Origin: Bacteroidales bacterium
GTDB lineage: Bacteria > Bacteroidota > Bacteroidia > Bacteroidales > JAOZVK01
Reading direction: 5' to 3'
Length of the DNA: 41,182 nt
Assembly: GCA_029938185.1 (NCBI GenBank)
Contig: JAOZVK010000003.1
Location: 1 to 41,182, forward strand
Shown: in pieces, positions 22,432 to 30,724 of the stretch
Numbering within the stretch: the stretch's first letter is position 1
How the letters are laid out: each line of letters opens with the position of its first letter
The notes under the pieces: model-generated
The model's input: the letters and a program-made list of their open reading frames with translations, nothing else
Databases searched by the model: none
What the model was told of the DNA's origin: nothing
Made by a program: the position numbers and the translations under genes

Positions 22432-25281
22432 ATGAAATATAAATTAACAGAAGAGTATTTTGAAACTTCAATTTTTCAAAAAACAGTTCAAGAATATTTT
22501 GATACTGTTTTAAAAGGCATTCTTAACTATAAAGATGTAATACAAGCCAAAGGACTTTTTATTATTGACGGAAAAGTTATGGCAGACCTATACGATATGC
22601 CATATCACATACATATTCTAAACGGACTTATTCCTTCCTTGTTTCTTTACGAAAAATTCCTTTCCGTTAGAGGATGGATAGGAAAAGATACAGAAAAAAA
22701 TAAGGAAGCAGAAATATATATAAAAACGTTTATACTTGGATTTACATTTCATGATGCTGACAAATTTACTGGAGCAAGTTGGACTAATGCTTTTAATGAA
22801 TTAGAGAAAATTAAAGATAAATTACTTGTATCAGAGTTTTTCCCCGAATTTGAAAACTATAAAAACGATGTGTATTTTTTAGCTTTGTCCACTGAAAATA
22901 GAACGGAAGTTAAAAAGAACAGATATGAAATAACTTTGGATTACAGACACTTAAATGAAATACTTGCACCTCTTTGCAATTTTGCAGATGGAATTGCTTC
23001 AATTCAGGAATTAGACGGTGTAGAAGTGTTTTATAAAGAGGCAGAAAAAGCGTTAGGAAAAATAAATCAAATTATTGATTTTAAAATTTCTTATATAAAA
23101 ATACACGAAAATCCTTACACACTTCTAAGTCAAAACTTATTGAATACCGCAGGCAAAGTATTGAAACAAAATGGACGTTCGATATTTTATACAATGCGAG
23201 ATGGTATTTTATTTTTCGGAAATGATTTGACAGATAAGGAAAAGGAACTGATTTTTGAAGAGTTTGAAAATAATCAATCGGATGATATTGACATAGGAAA
23301 ATTAGTAAAGGTAACAGCTCAACAAGCTGATTTATCTTCTATAGTTTCTATTGGAATAAGCGAATCAATACTAAATCAAATAATTCAAAATACTACAAAT
23401 AAATTCCTTTCACTCTCTCCAAACGGACAAGATAAAATTGAATATTTCGATGATTTCGTAAAATTTAATGAACTTCTTATTGAAAAGACCGAATTACCTA
23501 TAGATATTAAAATCAATAATAACAAATTATATTTGAATTTTTCTGAAACTGCATATGATGATAATGCTGAGTTCATCAAAATATTTGCTTTACAAAAAAT
23601 AATGTGGCAAAACGGAAAAATAAACAAAGTTTGGAGTAAAAGTTTTAACAACTTGATTACGTCAGATGAAGAATTAACTTTTGAAATTAATGAACAATTT
23701 CAAACAGGAGAAGATGAATATATTATATTAACAAAAATATCTGACCTAAAAAAATATTTTTCTTCAATAACAAAATCATCAAACGCTTTACTCAAAACAT
23801 ATATTTCAATAATAAAAGCCGTAAACATATTAAATACTTATGAAGATGACATTGACGACTGTATTAATGATTTATATAAAAATGTAATCAACTTCTTTTC
23901 TAATGACGAAAACGATGATAAAAGTGTTCTTTCTGAACTCTATAATAAATATTTCACATATAAAGGAAATAAAGATTTTTCTGCAATAATTGAAAATATG
24001 CCAATTGTTCCCATAAAAAAGAAAATGTGTGCATATACAGGAAAATTTGGAACAGAAAGATATGTTGAAAGCGTTGCTTTCGGGATGAATGCAAGAGGAT
24101 TTTCAAACCGGACTGTTGCATCATTGAAAAATAACATAAGCTTTGTTTCAAAGTTAATGGCAGAGGAGAATAAACTAAGAAAATCTTCTTTTGCTCGTCC
24201 AAAATCGAACCATGTTATATATTATGATTTTTTCGAAACGTCACTGGACATTAATCCCGATTTAATTAAAACTTGCATTAAATCAAGAAATCATGAAATA
24301 AGCAAAGATGGAATAGTAAAATTAGACAGAGCTGCAAAATTTCAGGCAAATTTAAAAAATTTGGAATTTACAGAAATAGGAAGTGATATGATAAGTGCAA
24401 TTTGGCTAGTTAGAAATAAACTTGTAATGGTTCAGAAATTAAATATCAGAATGTATATTACAGGTATAATGTCGCCATATCTCTCACATAAAGAGGTTTT
24501 TGTATATGAAAATGCACCACGCTTTATCAAAGATTTGAAGTGGAATATAATAAGGCTGCATGAAATACAAATGGTTCTTGACGAAATCAGTATTTTATTT
24601 GCACTTGGCAGAAGCCGAAAAAGTATAAATTCGGGTTTAGTTTTGAACTATGCAGGAAGTCCGAATTCGATTTTTCAGGCATTTTACCTTTTTGCAATGC
24701 AAAAAGAACAAAAAGAAGTTACAAATGTAGAGTATAAATTAATTGATTTTATAAATAAATATCCAAATAAATTTAAAAATATGACAACTATTGAAAAACT
24801 CGTTGACATTGCATTGAAAATAGATAGCAGTGCAAAAAGTGGTAGCGAGGAAACATGGCTGATACGAACAGCTTTAGATTTTTTAAGAAAAAATGTTAAA
24901 GAAAAACTCGGCAAAGAGGATACAATTCAGCAAATTGCAGGTAATATTTATAAAACAAAAAGATTGGAATACGCTGATGTTACTGTTATCGAAAATTTTG
25001 CAAGAGCTGTTTATGAAGAGCTTTATGAAAAACAATGGAAGAAATCGCTCCCGACAATTAACAGACAAAAAGATTGGATTTATCAATTTGGATTTGTTTT
25101 TAAACAAAAGTCTGTTCAAAGAATGAGACAATTAAAAGCCGCAAAAATCAAACGTGAAATAATAGAAAAAGGTTTAGAAGTAAATGAAGAAAACATTATA
25201 GCAAATTTGAAAAAAGATAAACTACAAAAATATGCCAACGAATATATAAAGTTAATTTTAAATAATGGTCTTGAACTATAG
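22432..25281 (+). CDS. cas10d: Cas10d (Csc3-like) large subunit with HD nuclease site, type I-D
   Basis: Large subunit of the type I-D effector, which also supplies the HD nuclease that other type I systems place in Cas3. It has 949 residues, close to the usual Cas10d size. The N-terminal domain has MPYHIHILNGLIPSLFLYEKF (about residues 59-79) and GFTFHDADKFTG (about 102-113), the HD metal site. No GGDD motif is visible, as expected for Cas10d. The usual paired-CxxC zinc finger is not obvious; only MCAYTGK is seen. The C-terminal region is helical and Lys-rich (FKQKSVQRMRQLKAAKIKRE). Order cas10d-csc2-csc1-cas3'-cas6 is the canonical I-D arrangement and makes the assignment secure. Confidence 0.85.
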   Translation: MKYKLTEEYFETSIFQKTVQEYFDTVLKGILNYKDVIQAKGLFIIDGKVMADLYDMPYHIHILNGLIPSLFLYEKFLSVRGWIGKDTEKNKEAEIYIKTFILGFTFHDADKFTGASWTNAFNELEKIKDKLLVSEFFPEFENYKNDVYFLALSTENRTEVKKNRYEITLDYRHLNEILAPLCNFADGIASIQELDGVEVFYKEAEKALGKINQIIDFKISYIKIHENPYTLLSQNLLNTAGKVLKQNGRSIFYTMRDGILFFGNDLTDKEKELIFEEFENNQSDDIDIGKLVKVTAQQADLSSIVSIGISESILNQIIQNTTNKFLSLSPNGQDKIEYFDDFVKFNELLIEKTELPIDIKINNNKLYLNFSETAYDDNAEFIKIFALQKIMWQNGKINKVWSKSFNNLITSDEELTFEINEQFQTGEDEYIILTKISDLKKYFSSITKSSNALLKTYISIIKAVNILNTYEDDIDDCINDLYKNVINFFSNDENDDKSVLSELYNKYFTYKGNKDFSAIIENMPIVPIKKKMCAYTGKFGTERYVESVAFGMNARGFSNRTVASLKNNISFVSKLMAEENKLRKSSFARPKSNHVIYYDFFETSLDINPDLIKTCIKSRNHEISKDGIVKLDRAAKFQANLKNLEFTEIGSDMISAIWLVRNKLVMVQKLNIRMYITGIMSPYLSHKEVFVYENAPRFIKDLKWNIIRLHEIQMVLDEISILFALGRSRKSINSGLVLNYAGSPNSIFQAFYLFAMQKEQKEVTNVEYKLIDFINKYPNKFKNMTTIEKLVDIALKIDSSAKSGSEETWLIRTALDFLRKNVKEKLGKEDTIQQIAGNIYKTKRLEYADVTVIENFARAVYEELYEKQWKKSLPTINRQKDWIYQFGFVFKQKSVQRMRQLKAAKIKREIIEKGLEVNEENIIANLKKDKLQKYANEYIKLILNNGLEL

Positions 25282-25339
25282 TTTTATTCAAAAAATAAAA
25301 TAGAGTTTTAAAAATAATATATAATAAAACAGTATAGAA

Positions 25340-26263
25340 ATGAAAAAAATATTTGATTTAATACCGAAAGAATATTTCGTAGAAAACCTGAAAGACAACA
25401 CCCTTGGAGTTGTAAAAATAGCATTATTACGAGAAGTAGTAAATCCGATGATTATCAGAAGTAATTTTGCTGATGAAACTATAACTTTTAAAGCAAATGA
25501 CGAAAAAGATTTAGTAGAAATTCCAGCAAGAAAGCTAAAAAGTAAAGAAAAACTAAGAGGCTTAAGAATTTGTAGAGAAATGAATGTAGTTGATAAAAGT
25601 TTGCGCTACAATGTTATACAAAAAAGTTTACATCTTGCAAATCCAAACTCCATTTTGTTTGGTGATTCGGTAACGGAAAGTAATGATGCAGTGGGTATAA
25701 CAAGTCGTGTTATTTACGATTGGGCATATTCGATACGTGATGTAAACGAAATAACAGATACTTTTCAGCACAATGCTTTAAGCGAAGGCGGAACAATGCA
25801 TGATGAAGTAAAAGGCGGTTTGAGACAATCTCTTTTTCAGGTACAATATGTTATGCCAAAGACATATTTTCCTCATTTTTTAACTTTAGAAAATGTTACT
25901 CCTGAGTTATTTGTACATATTTTATCATCGGTAATATACGAAACTCGCTACGGAGCACAAAGTACGACGCTTGGCTCAAATATGATAAACCACATTGTAG
26001 GAATAGGTTTTTCGAAATTTGAAGCACCTATAAACAGTTTTTCGATTGCGGATAATTGGACGGATAAAAAAGTAAATTTCGAAAATGTAAAATCTGCAAT
26101 AAATAAATCAATGAAAACATATTATAAAGATAATTACAAAGATGGTCTGCAATTTAAAAAATTAATTGACAATCTTTGGGAAAACAACGAGCTTCAACAA
26201 CATTATGATAAAGCAAAAGAAGATTGTACTAAATTATTAAAAGATACTAAAGTGATAAAATAA
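25340..26263 (+). CDS. csc2: Csc2 (Cas7d) backbone subunit, type I-D
   Basis: Backbone protein of the type I-D complex. The 307 residues include the family pattern NPNSILFGDSVTESNDAVGI, then TSRVIYDWAYSIRD (about residues 102-137), followed by FQHNALSEGGTMHD and the region LSSVIYETRYGAQSTTLGSNM. These match the Csc2 motif 'fGd..te....ksRviyd.ay' and the glycine-rich 'RYGA' segment. Its last base is shared with the csc1 start codon (TAATG), showing tight co-translation. Confidence 0.9.
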   Translation: MKKIFDLIPKEYFVENLKDNTLGVVKIALLREVVNPMIIRSNFADETITFKANDEKDLVEIPARKLKSKEKLRGLRICREMNVVDKSLRYNVIQKSLHLANPNSILFGDSVTESNDAVGITSRVIYDWAYSIRDVNEITDTFQHNALSEGGTMHDEVKGGLRQSLFQVQYVMPKTYFPHFLTLENVTPELFVHILSSVIYETRYGAQSTTLGSNMINHIVGIGFSKFEAPINSFSIADNWTDKKVNFENVKSAINKSMKTYYKDNYKDGLQFKKLIDNLWENNELQQHYDKAKEDCTKLLKDTKVIK

Positions 26264-26967
26264 TGGAAATAAAAGCAATAAAAATAAAATTGTTGAATCA
26301 CCTGTTTTATCATACCGAAATTTCAAACGGCTCGATTACAGGCGGTTTTTTGGGTGATTTGGCTTTAACTTATGCATTAAATAAAGCGTTAAATAATAAT
26401 GCCAATATTTATGAGCATCGCTTATTGCCTAAGTATTCAGAAATTAAAGAATTCGGATATTATTTTTCTGTAGCAAAACCTGTTGTACTTTCATCGGGAA
26501 AATACAATTATAAAAGCAAGCCAAGCAGAACGGGAAGCTATACCAGAAATACACTTTTTAATACAGACGGATTTTACGATATAAAAAGTATAGAAAAATC
26601 GGCAAAATCTCCTTTTAAAAACCTAATTCATACACAAGGAATTGCGCTTTCGAGCAAATACATTAAAAATGAATTTGTTACTTTATTGATTGCAAAAGAT
26701 AAAATAGAATTACCCCATACTTTAAGGATAGGTAACCAAAAAGAAACACTTTTGGAATTACAAGAACTAGATTTTAACAAAACAGATAATGATTTTTGGT
26801 TAAATGCATACACTCTTAAAGTGGTTTTTGATAATCTTAAAAAAGCTTCGGAAATTTCAATTGACGAAAATGGAACAATGAATTATCAATATATTTTAGA
26901 AAATTATGCTCTTATGAAGGGGTTTAGTAAAAATCAGGTCATTGAAATTTTTAAACATAATTATTAA
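26263..26967 (+). CDS. csc1: Csc1 (Cas5-like) subunit, type I-D
   Basis: Cas5-family subunit that caps the 5' handle in type I-D. The 234-residue protein has KLLNHLFYHTEISNGSITGG, then FLGDLALTYALNKAL (about residues 9-43). The GFLGDYALTYAL motif is diagnostic of Csc1. NTLFNTDGFYDIKS and YIKNEFVTLLIAKDKIELPH follow, ending the RAMP fold with LPHTLRIGNQKE. It overlaps csc2 by one base and is followed by cas3' after 5 bp. Confidence 0.9.
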   Translation: MEIKAIKIKLLNHLFYHTEISNGSITGGFLGDLALTYALNKALNNNANIYEHRLLPKYSEIKEFGYYFSVAKPVVLSSGKYNYKSKPSRTGSYTRNTLFNTDGFYDIKSIEKSAKSPFKNLIHTQGIALSSKYIKNEFVTLLIAKDKIELPHTLRIGNQKETLLELQELDFNKTDNDFWLNAYTLKVVFDNLKKASEISIDENGTMNYQYILENYALMKGFSKNQVIEIFKHNY

Positions 26968-26972
26968 ATCTT

Positions 26973-29000
26973 ATGAAAAATTTTTGTTTTAATATCAAAC
27001 CACAATATGTAAAGCAAACCAAAACAAAGGGTAAGTTCCCTGATGGTAAAGGCGGTTATAAAGAATTTCCTTTACATTTGGTTCAGAAACGAATGAAAGA
27101 AGACTTTGAAAAGTTTACAGACTTTACAATTATTACCGCTCCAACAGGAACAGGAAAAAGTTACGCCTTTCCTTTTCCTGTTCAAAACTCAAAGAAACAG
27201 AAGCATTTTGGAGGTTTACGTGATGGAAAAAAAGCTTTAATAGTTTTGCCAACAAATGCTTTGATTGACGAATTGCACGAAAATTTTACTGGTACTTTTA
27301 AGGAAATAAAAATAGGTAAACTTACAGGGAAATATATCACAGAATTACAAAAAAATGATGTGCAAAAAGGTACATTTACAAGGTTTACTAAAATACTTGA
27401 AATTTCGCAGCAGAATGATTTAATTATTACAAATCCCGATATTATTAATTATGCAATGCATGGTGGATACCATAAGTATAAAAGCAAAACAGGACGAAGA
27501 GAATTTCAAAACTTTTTGGAAGCTTTTGATTACATTGTATTCGATGAATATCATCTTTACGATGAAAGTCAAATTGCTAATATTCTTACTTTAACTTTCT
27601 TACGTGATATCTTCTTGGGCGAAAACAGAAAAATTAAATACTTTTTTGTGTCAGCAACTCCTGAACCCGGTTTGAAAGATATTCTAAAAACTTTTAATTT
27701 AGAATTTGAAGAGATAATTGAAAAAATTGTTGAAAATAAACAAAATGCAAGAGCAATTCACGGAAAATTAGAAATAGAAATTCATCAAACTACAAAATTT
27801 GCTCAACTTATTGAGAATAGATTTGAAGAAATTGAAGAACAAATTAAGGCAAAACGAAAGGTCTTGATAATTTTTGATAGAATAGCGGATTTATTTAATT
27901 TTTCTAAAACAATTTATGAAAAGTTTCCCAATTACAAAATTGTTAAAAGTACTGGATATGCTTCGAAAGAAGAATCTCAAAATGATTTAATAAAAACTGC
28001 AAATATTATTTTGGCAACCAACAAAGCTGAAGTTGGTGTAAACTATGAAGTTGAATATGCAATAATGCAACCGGGCAAATTTTATCGAAATTTTGTACAA
28101 CGTTTTGGTCGGGTTTCGAGAGGCGAAATGGAAGGTAAAATAATTGTAGCTGTAAAGGAAAATACAAGTTTCAACAGGCTTAAAAAAAATATTACCGAAA
28201 AAGAACTTGCTTATTATGATTTTTTGGAAAAAGCAAAAGAAGCATTTCAAAGCAAAAAATTTTATTCTGAAATTATACCTTCTTATATAGGAGAATATTT
28301 GTGGTGTATACAAAACAATTTGTATACGAAGGGAAATAAAAAATATTTGACAAAAGGAAACTACAGTACACTACAAGAGTTTAAAAGCAATATAAACAAA
28401 CTTGAATTTTTAAAAAATCCTAAATACTATATGCGTTTCAATTTGTTTCAAAATATTGATACACATATATCGAAGCTAAAAAATAATCACAAAGACGGAA
28501 TTACTGTTATTTCGATAATTGAATGGTGGGAAAAGTATAAAAATACATATTTAACTTTCAGAGATAATTCAAAAATAGTTGAAATTTATGACAAAGCACT
28601 TGATACAAATTTATCATATTCTTTGGAGTGGATTCTGCAATACAAAGAAATAATAGGAGAACCTGAAATTATTGTAAAAAAAGAGAATTACGAAATTGTT
28701 AAATATACAGTAGGTGAAATAAAGGAACGAGACAAAGACTTACAATACGAAATTTCCACAATCCCTACATTTACTGAAATACCTTGTATTTTGCATTACG
28801 ATGATTTATCTAATGATAGAAAAATTAAAGAAAGCTTCATAAGAAAGGTAGAAAAACTAAAAAGAAAATATAAAAAAGGATGGAATCCTATTGATAAACA
28901 ATTAGAAAATCTTTGTGAAAAGTTATTGGATTTATCAAATACATTCAACCGAAAAAGATTAAAAATAGAAAACATAATTTCAAACAATCAATTTTTATAA
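26973..29000 (+). CDS. cas3': Cas3' helicase, type I-D (no HD domain)
   Basis: Superfamily 2 helicase that unwinds target DNA; nuclease activity is expected from the HD site of Cas10d. The 675-residue protein has Walker A TAPTGTGKS (about 54-62), DEYH (about 191-194), SATPE, ATNKAEVGVNYE and QRFGRVSRG. No HD motif is present at either end, consistent with type I-D. The C-terminal 250 residues are helical and basic (RKVEKLKRKYKKGWNPID). It starts 5 bp after csc1 and ends 2 bp before cas6, so the operon is fully compact. Confidence 0.92.
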   Translation: MKNFCFNIKPQYVKQTKTKGKFPDGKGGYKEFPLHLVQKRMKEDFEKFTDFTIITAPTGTGKSYAFPFPVQNSKKQKHFGGLRDGKKALIVLPTNALIDELHENFTGTFKEIKIGKLTGKYITELQKNDVQKGTFTRFTKILEISQQNDLIITNPDIINYAMHGGYHKYKSKTGRREFQNFLEAFDYIVFDEYHLYDESQIANILTLTFLRDIFLGENRKIKYFFVSATPEPGLKDILKTFNLEFEEIIEKIVENKQNARAIHGKLEIEIHQTTKFAQLIENRFEEIEEQIKAKRKVLIIFDRIADLFNFSKTIYEKFPNYKIVKSTGYASKEESQNDLIKTANIILATNKAEVGVNYEVEYAIMQPGKFYRNFVQRFGRVSRGEMEGKIIVAVKENTSFNRLKKNITEKELAYYDFLEKAKEAFQSKKFYSEIIPSYIGEYLWCIQNNLYTKGNKKYLTKGNYSTLQEFKSNINKLEFLKNPKYYMRFNLFQNIDTHISKLKNNHKDGITVISIIEWWEKYKNTYLTFRDNSKIVEIYDKALDTNLSYSLEWILQYKEIIGEPEIIVKKENYEIVKYTVGEIKERDKDLQYEISTIPTFTEIPCILHYDDLSNDRKIKESFIRKVEKLKRKYKKGWNPIDKQLENLCEKLLDLSNTFNRKRLKIENIISNNQFL

Positions 29001-29002
29001 AC

Positions 29003-29659
29003 ATGAGAGTTCATATACAATTTTCAAAATCAAAAGAAATAATCCCTTTTAATCATCAAGAAGTATTAACAGGCGCATTTCATAAATGGATTGGTAAAAA
29101 CAACATACACGATAACTTATCGCTTTATTCGTTTTCGCGACTGAATGGTGCAAGATTGAAAAAAGATGGTTTATATTTTCCTTCACAAGCAAAATGGTTT
29201 ATAAGTATTTACGATAAAGATTTGTTTAAAAAACTTTTGTCGGGTATTTTAGATAAACCAGAACTGAGATGGGGCATGATAGTAAATAATTTTTTTGTAC
29301 AGCAAGAGCCAGATTTTACTTTTCAAACAGAATTTAAAGCAGCAAGTCCAATTTTTATTAAAAGAAATATAGAAAACAATCAAAAACATTATATTTTCGA
29401 TGATAAAAAAACATCGGAGCTTATGATAGAAACCTTACAAAACAAGATGAGAAAAATCGGTTTAAAAGATGATAGTTTAAAAATTGAATTTTCGACAAAA
29501 TATAATAATCCAAAAACTGCAAAAATAACATATAAAGGTATTGAAAACAAAGCAAATATTTGTCCTGTAATAATTAAAGGAAAGCCCGAAACAAAGGCTT
29601 TTGCATGGAATGTAGGAGTTGGAAATTGTACTGGAATTGGATTTGGGGCTATCTCTTAG
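29003..29659 (+). CDS. cas6: Cas6 crRNA endonuclease, type I-D
   Basis: Processes the pre-crRNA for module C. The 218-residue protein shares the framework of the other two Cas6 proteins (F.HKWIGKNN.H..LSLYSFSRL, then KPETKAFAWNVGVG) but differs throughout. It has an intact C-terminal glycine loop GVGNCTGIGFGAIS. A His in the AFHKW segment is a candidate catalytic residue. It is last in the module C operon, 2 bp after cas3'. The divergence from the duplicated pair shows that it is an old I-D-specific paralogue, probably adapted to another repeat sequence. Confidence 0.9.
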   Translation: MRVHIQFSKSKEIIPFNHQEVLTGAFHKWIGKNNIHDNLSLYSFSRLNGARLKKDGLYFPSQAKWFISIYDKDLFKKLLSGILDKPELRWGMIVNNFFVQQEPDFTFQTEFKAASPIFIKRNIENNQKHYIFDDKKTSELMIETLQNKMRKIGLKDDSLKIEFSTKYNNPKTAKITYKGIENKANICPVIIKGKPETKAFAWNVGVGNCTGIGFGAIS

Positions 29660-29709
29660 TGTGTTTTAATTATTAATATTGTAAACTGGTATAATTGTAA
29701 ATTTATATT

Positions 29710-29815
29710 TAAGTAGTCTAACAAAAGTTTTTCGACATTTGTTTTCGCACAATTAATTATATGACAGTAATTTATTAAAATGTGTAAGACACATTAAATA
29801 GGTCGAAGACCTTAA
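29710..29815 (+). repeat. ~105-bp dispersed repeat, copy 6 (forward)
   Basis: Starts TAAGTAGTCTAACAAAAGTT, then TTTCGAC, and ends ATAGGTCGAAGACCTTAA, between module C and module D. It is very close to copy 7 at 38532. Confidence 0.75.
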
Positions 29816-29876
29816 TGTTTTTCGATTTATGTAAAGTGTAAAAAATGCCAAAAGTGAAAAAAAAACCAAATTATTA

Positions 29877-29916
29877 CCTAAGAAATTTGTTATTAAAGTA
29901 AACAATATTATCTTTG
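29877..29916 (+). promoter_or_regulatory. Module D promoter with CCT-flanked match to crRNA-like guide
   Basis: TTTG (29886-29889), 19 bp, TATCTTTG (29909-29916) is an exact Bacteroidetes promoter (-33 TTTG, -7 TAnnTTTG). The -33 box lies inside AAGAAATTTGT (29880-29890), directly after CCT (29877-29879). These 11 nt are identical to the first 11 nt of the guide at 29966. Eight of the next 11 positions also match. Binding of a guide complex here would block the -33 box. Confidence 0.65.
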
Positions 29917-29942
29917 CATAATTATTTGTTAAAATAGATTTT

Positions 29943-30025
29943 GGTAAGTACACAGGAATTGAAAAAAGAAATTTGTATTTAATGTAATTTCTACTTTAAT
30001 CGAACCATGTACTTACCGTTTTTTT
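29943..30025 (+). ncRNA. crRNA-like guide element L2 before module D (CreR-like candidate)
   Basis: The outer arms GGTAAGTACA (29943-29952) and TGTACTTACC (30008-30017) pair perfectly and are followed by GTTTTTTT, a good intrinsic terminator. Inside are GGAATTGAAAA (29955-29965, repeat 3' half with ATTGAAAA handle), a 29-nt guide (29966-29994), and TTTAATCGAACCAT (29995-30008, repeat 5' half). The guide's first 11 nt match the promoter -33 site after CCT. The ~100-nt transcript expected from that promoter would contain the whole element and then terminate or read through into cas6-cas8b-cas7-cas5-cas3. This suits autorepression by module D Cascade (CreR principle). The stem sequence differs from L1 but pairing is preserved. 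Confidence 0.6.
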
Positions 30026-30045
30026 ATAAGATAAAAATTGTATAA

Positions 30046-30705
30046 ATGAGAATACATTTAAAATTATCAAAAAATACAAAACTTGTACCCTATAGTCACC
30101 AACATAAACTTGTGGGAGCTATACACAAATGGCTTGGCAAAAATGATTTGCATGGAAAAATATCTTTATATTCATTTTCTCGCTTGCAAGGTGGCAGTAG
30201 CAATAAAAAAGGTCTTGATTTCAAGAATGGAGCAAATTGGTTTGTTAGTTTCTATAACGATGATTTTTTGAAAGATATAGTTTTTGGTTTAATGAAAGAC
30301 AAGCCAGAGATTTTTAACGGTATGCAGGTTGAAACTGTCACAATTCAAGAAACACCGGATTTTACTAATACCACTTATTTCAAAATAGCAAGTCCTATCC
30401 TGATAAAGAGAAACGATGGGGGTTTTATAAAGCATTTTTTGTATACCGACAAAGAAGCACCCGAACTGCTTACTGAAACACTCCGCAGCAAAATGCAACA
30501 AGTAGGTTTAACAGATGATAGTTTGAAAATAGAATTTGACACCAATTACTCTAAAGCATCTGCCAAACTAATAGACTACAAAGGAATTAAAAACAAAACA
30601 AGTTGGTGTCCAGTTATAATTCACGGAAAACCAGAAACTAAGGCTTTTGCTTGGAATGTGGGAGTGGGGAGTTCTACTGGTGTTGGTTTTGGGGCTTTAA
30701 TTTAA
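30046..30705 (+). CDS. cas6: Cas6 crRNA endonuclease, intact duplicate (module D)
   Basis: 219 residues. The DNA is nearly identical to the cas6 at 12310 over about 600 bp (one silent change near codon 17), with differences clustered in the last 80 bp. This copy retains the full glycine loop GVGSSTGVGFGALI and Gly in IIHGKPETKAF, where the other has Arg. The homology begins at the start codon and ends at the stop; flanking sequence differs. It is first in the module D operon, 19 bp before cas8b, and directly downstream of the crRNA-like element and its terminator. It probably serves both type I-B modules. Confidence 0.93.
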   Translation: MRIHLKLSKNTKLVPYSHQHKLVGAIHKWLGKNDLHGKISLYSFSRLQGGSSNKKGLDFKNGANWFVSFYNDDFLKDIVFGLMKDKPEIFNGMQVETVTIQETPDFTNTTYFKIASPILIKRNDGGFIKHFLYTDKEAPELLTETLRSKMQQVGLTDDSLKIEFDTNYSKASAKLIDYKGIKNKTSWCPVIIHGKPETKAFAWNVGVGSSTGVGFGALI

Positions 30706-30724
30706 AATAATAATAATAATAAAA

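Noticed and set aside
29953-30020. Elements L1 and L2 as simple operator palindromes
   Set aside because: A protein operator would not need the conserved GGAATTGAAAA/TTTAATYGAACC core with different outer stems, nor the CCT-flanked match of the loop's first 10-11 nt in both promoters. The guide-RNA reading explains more.
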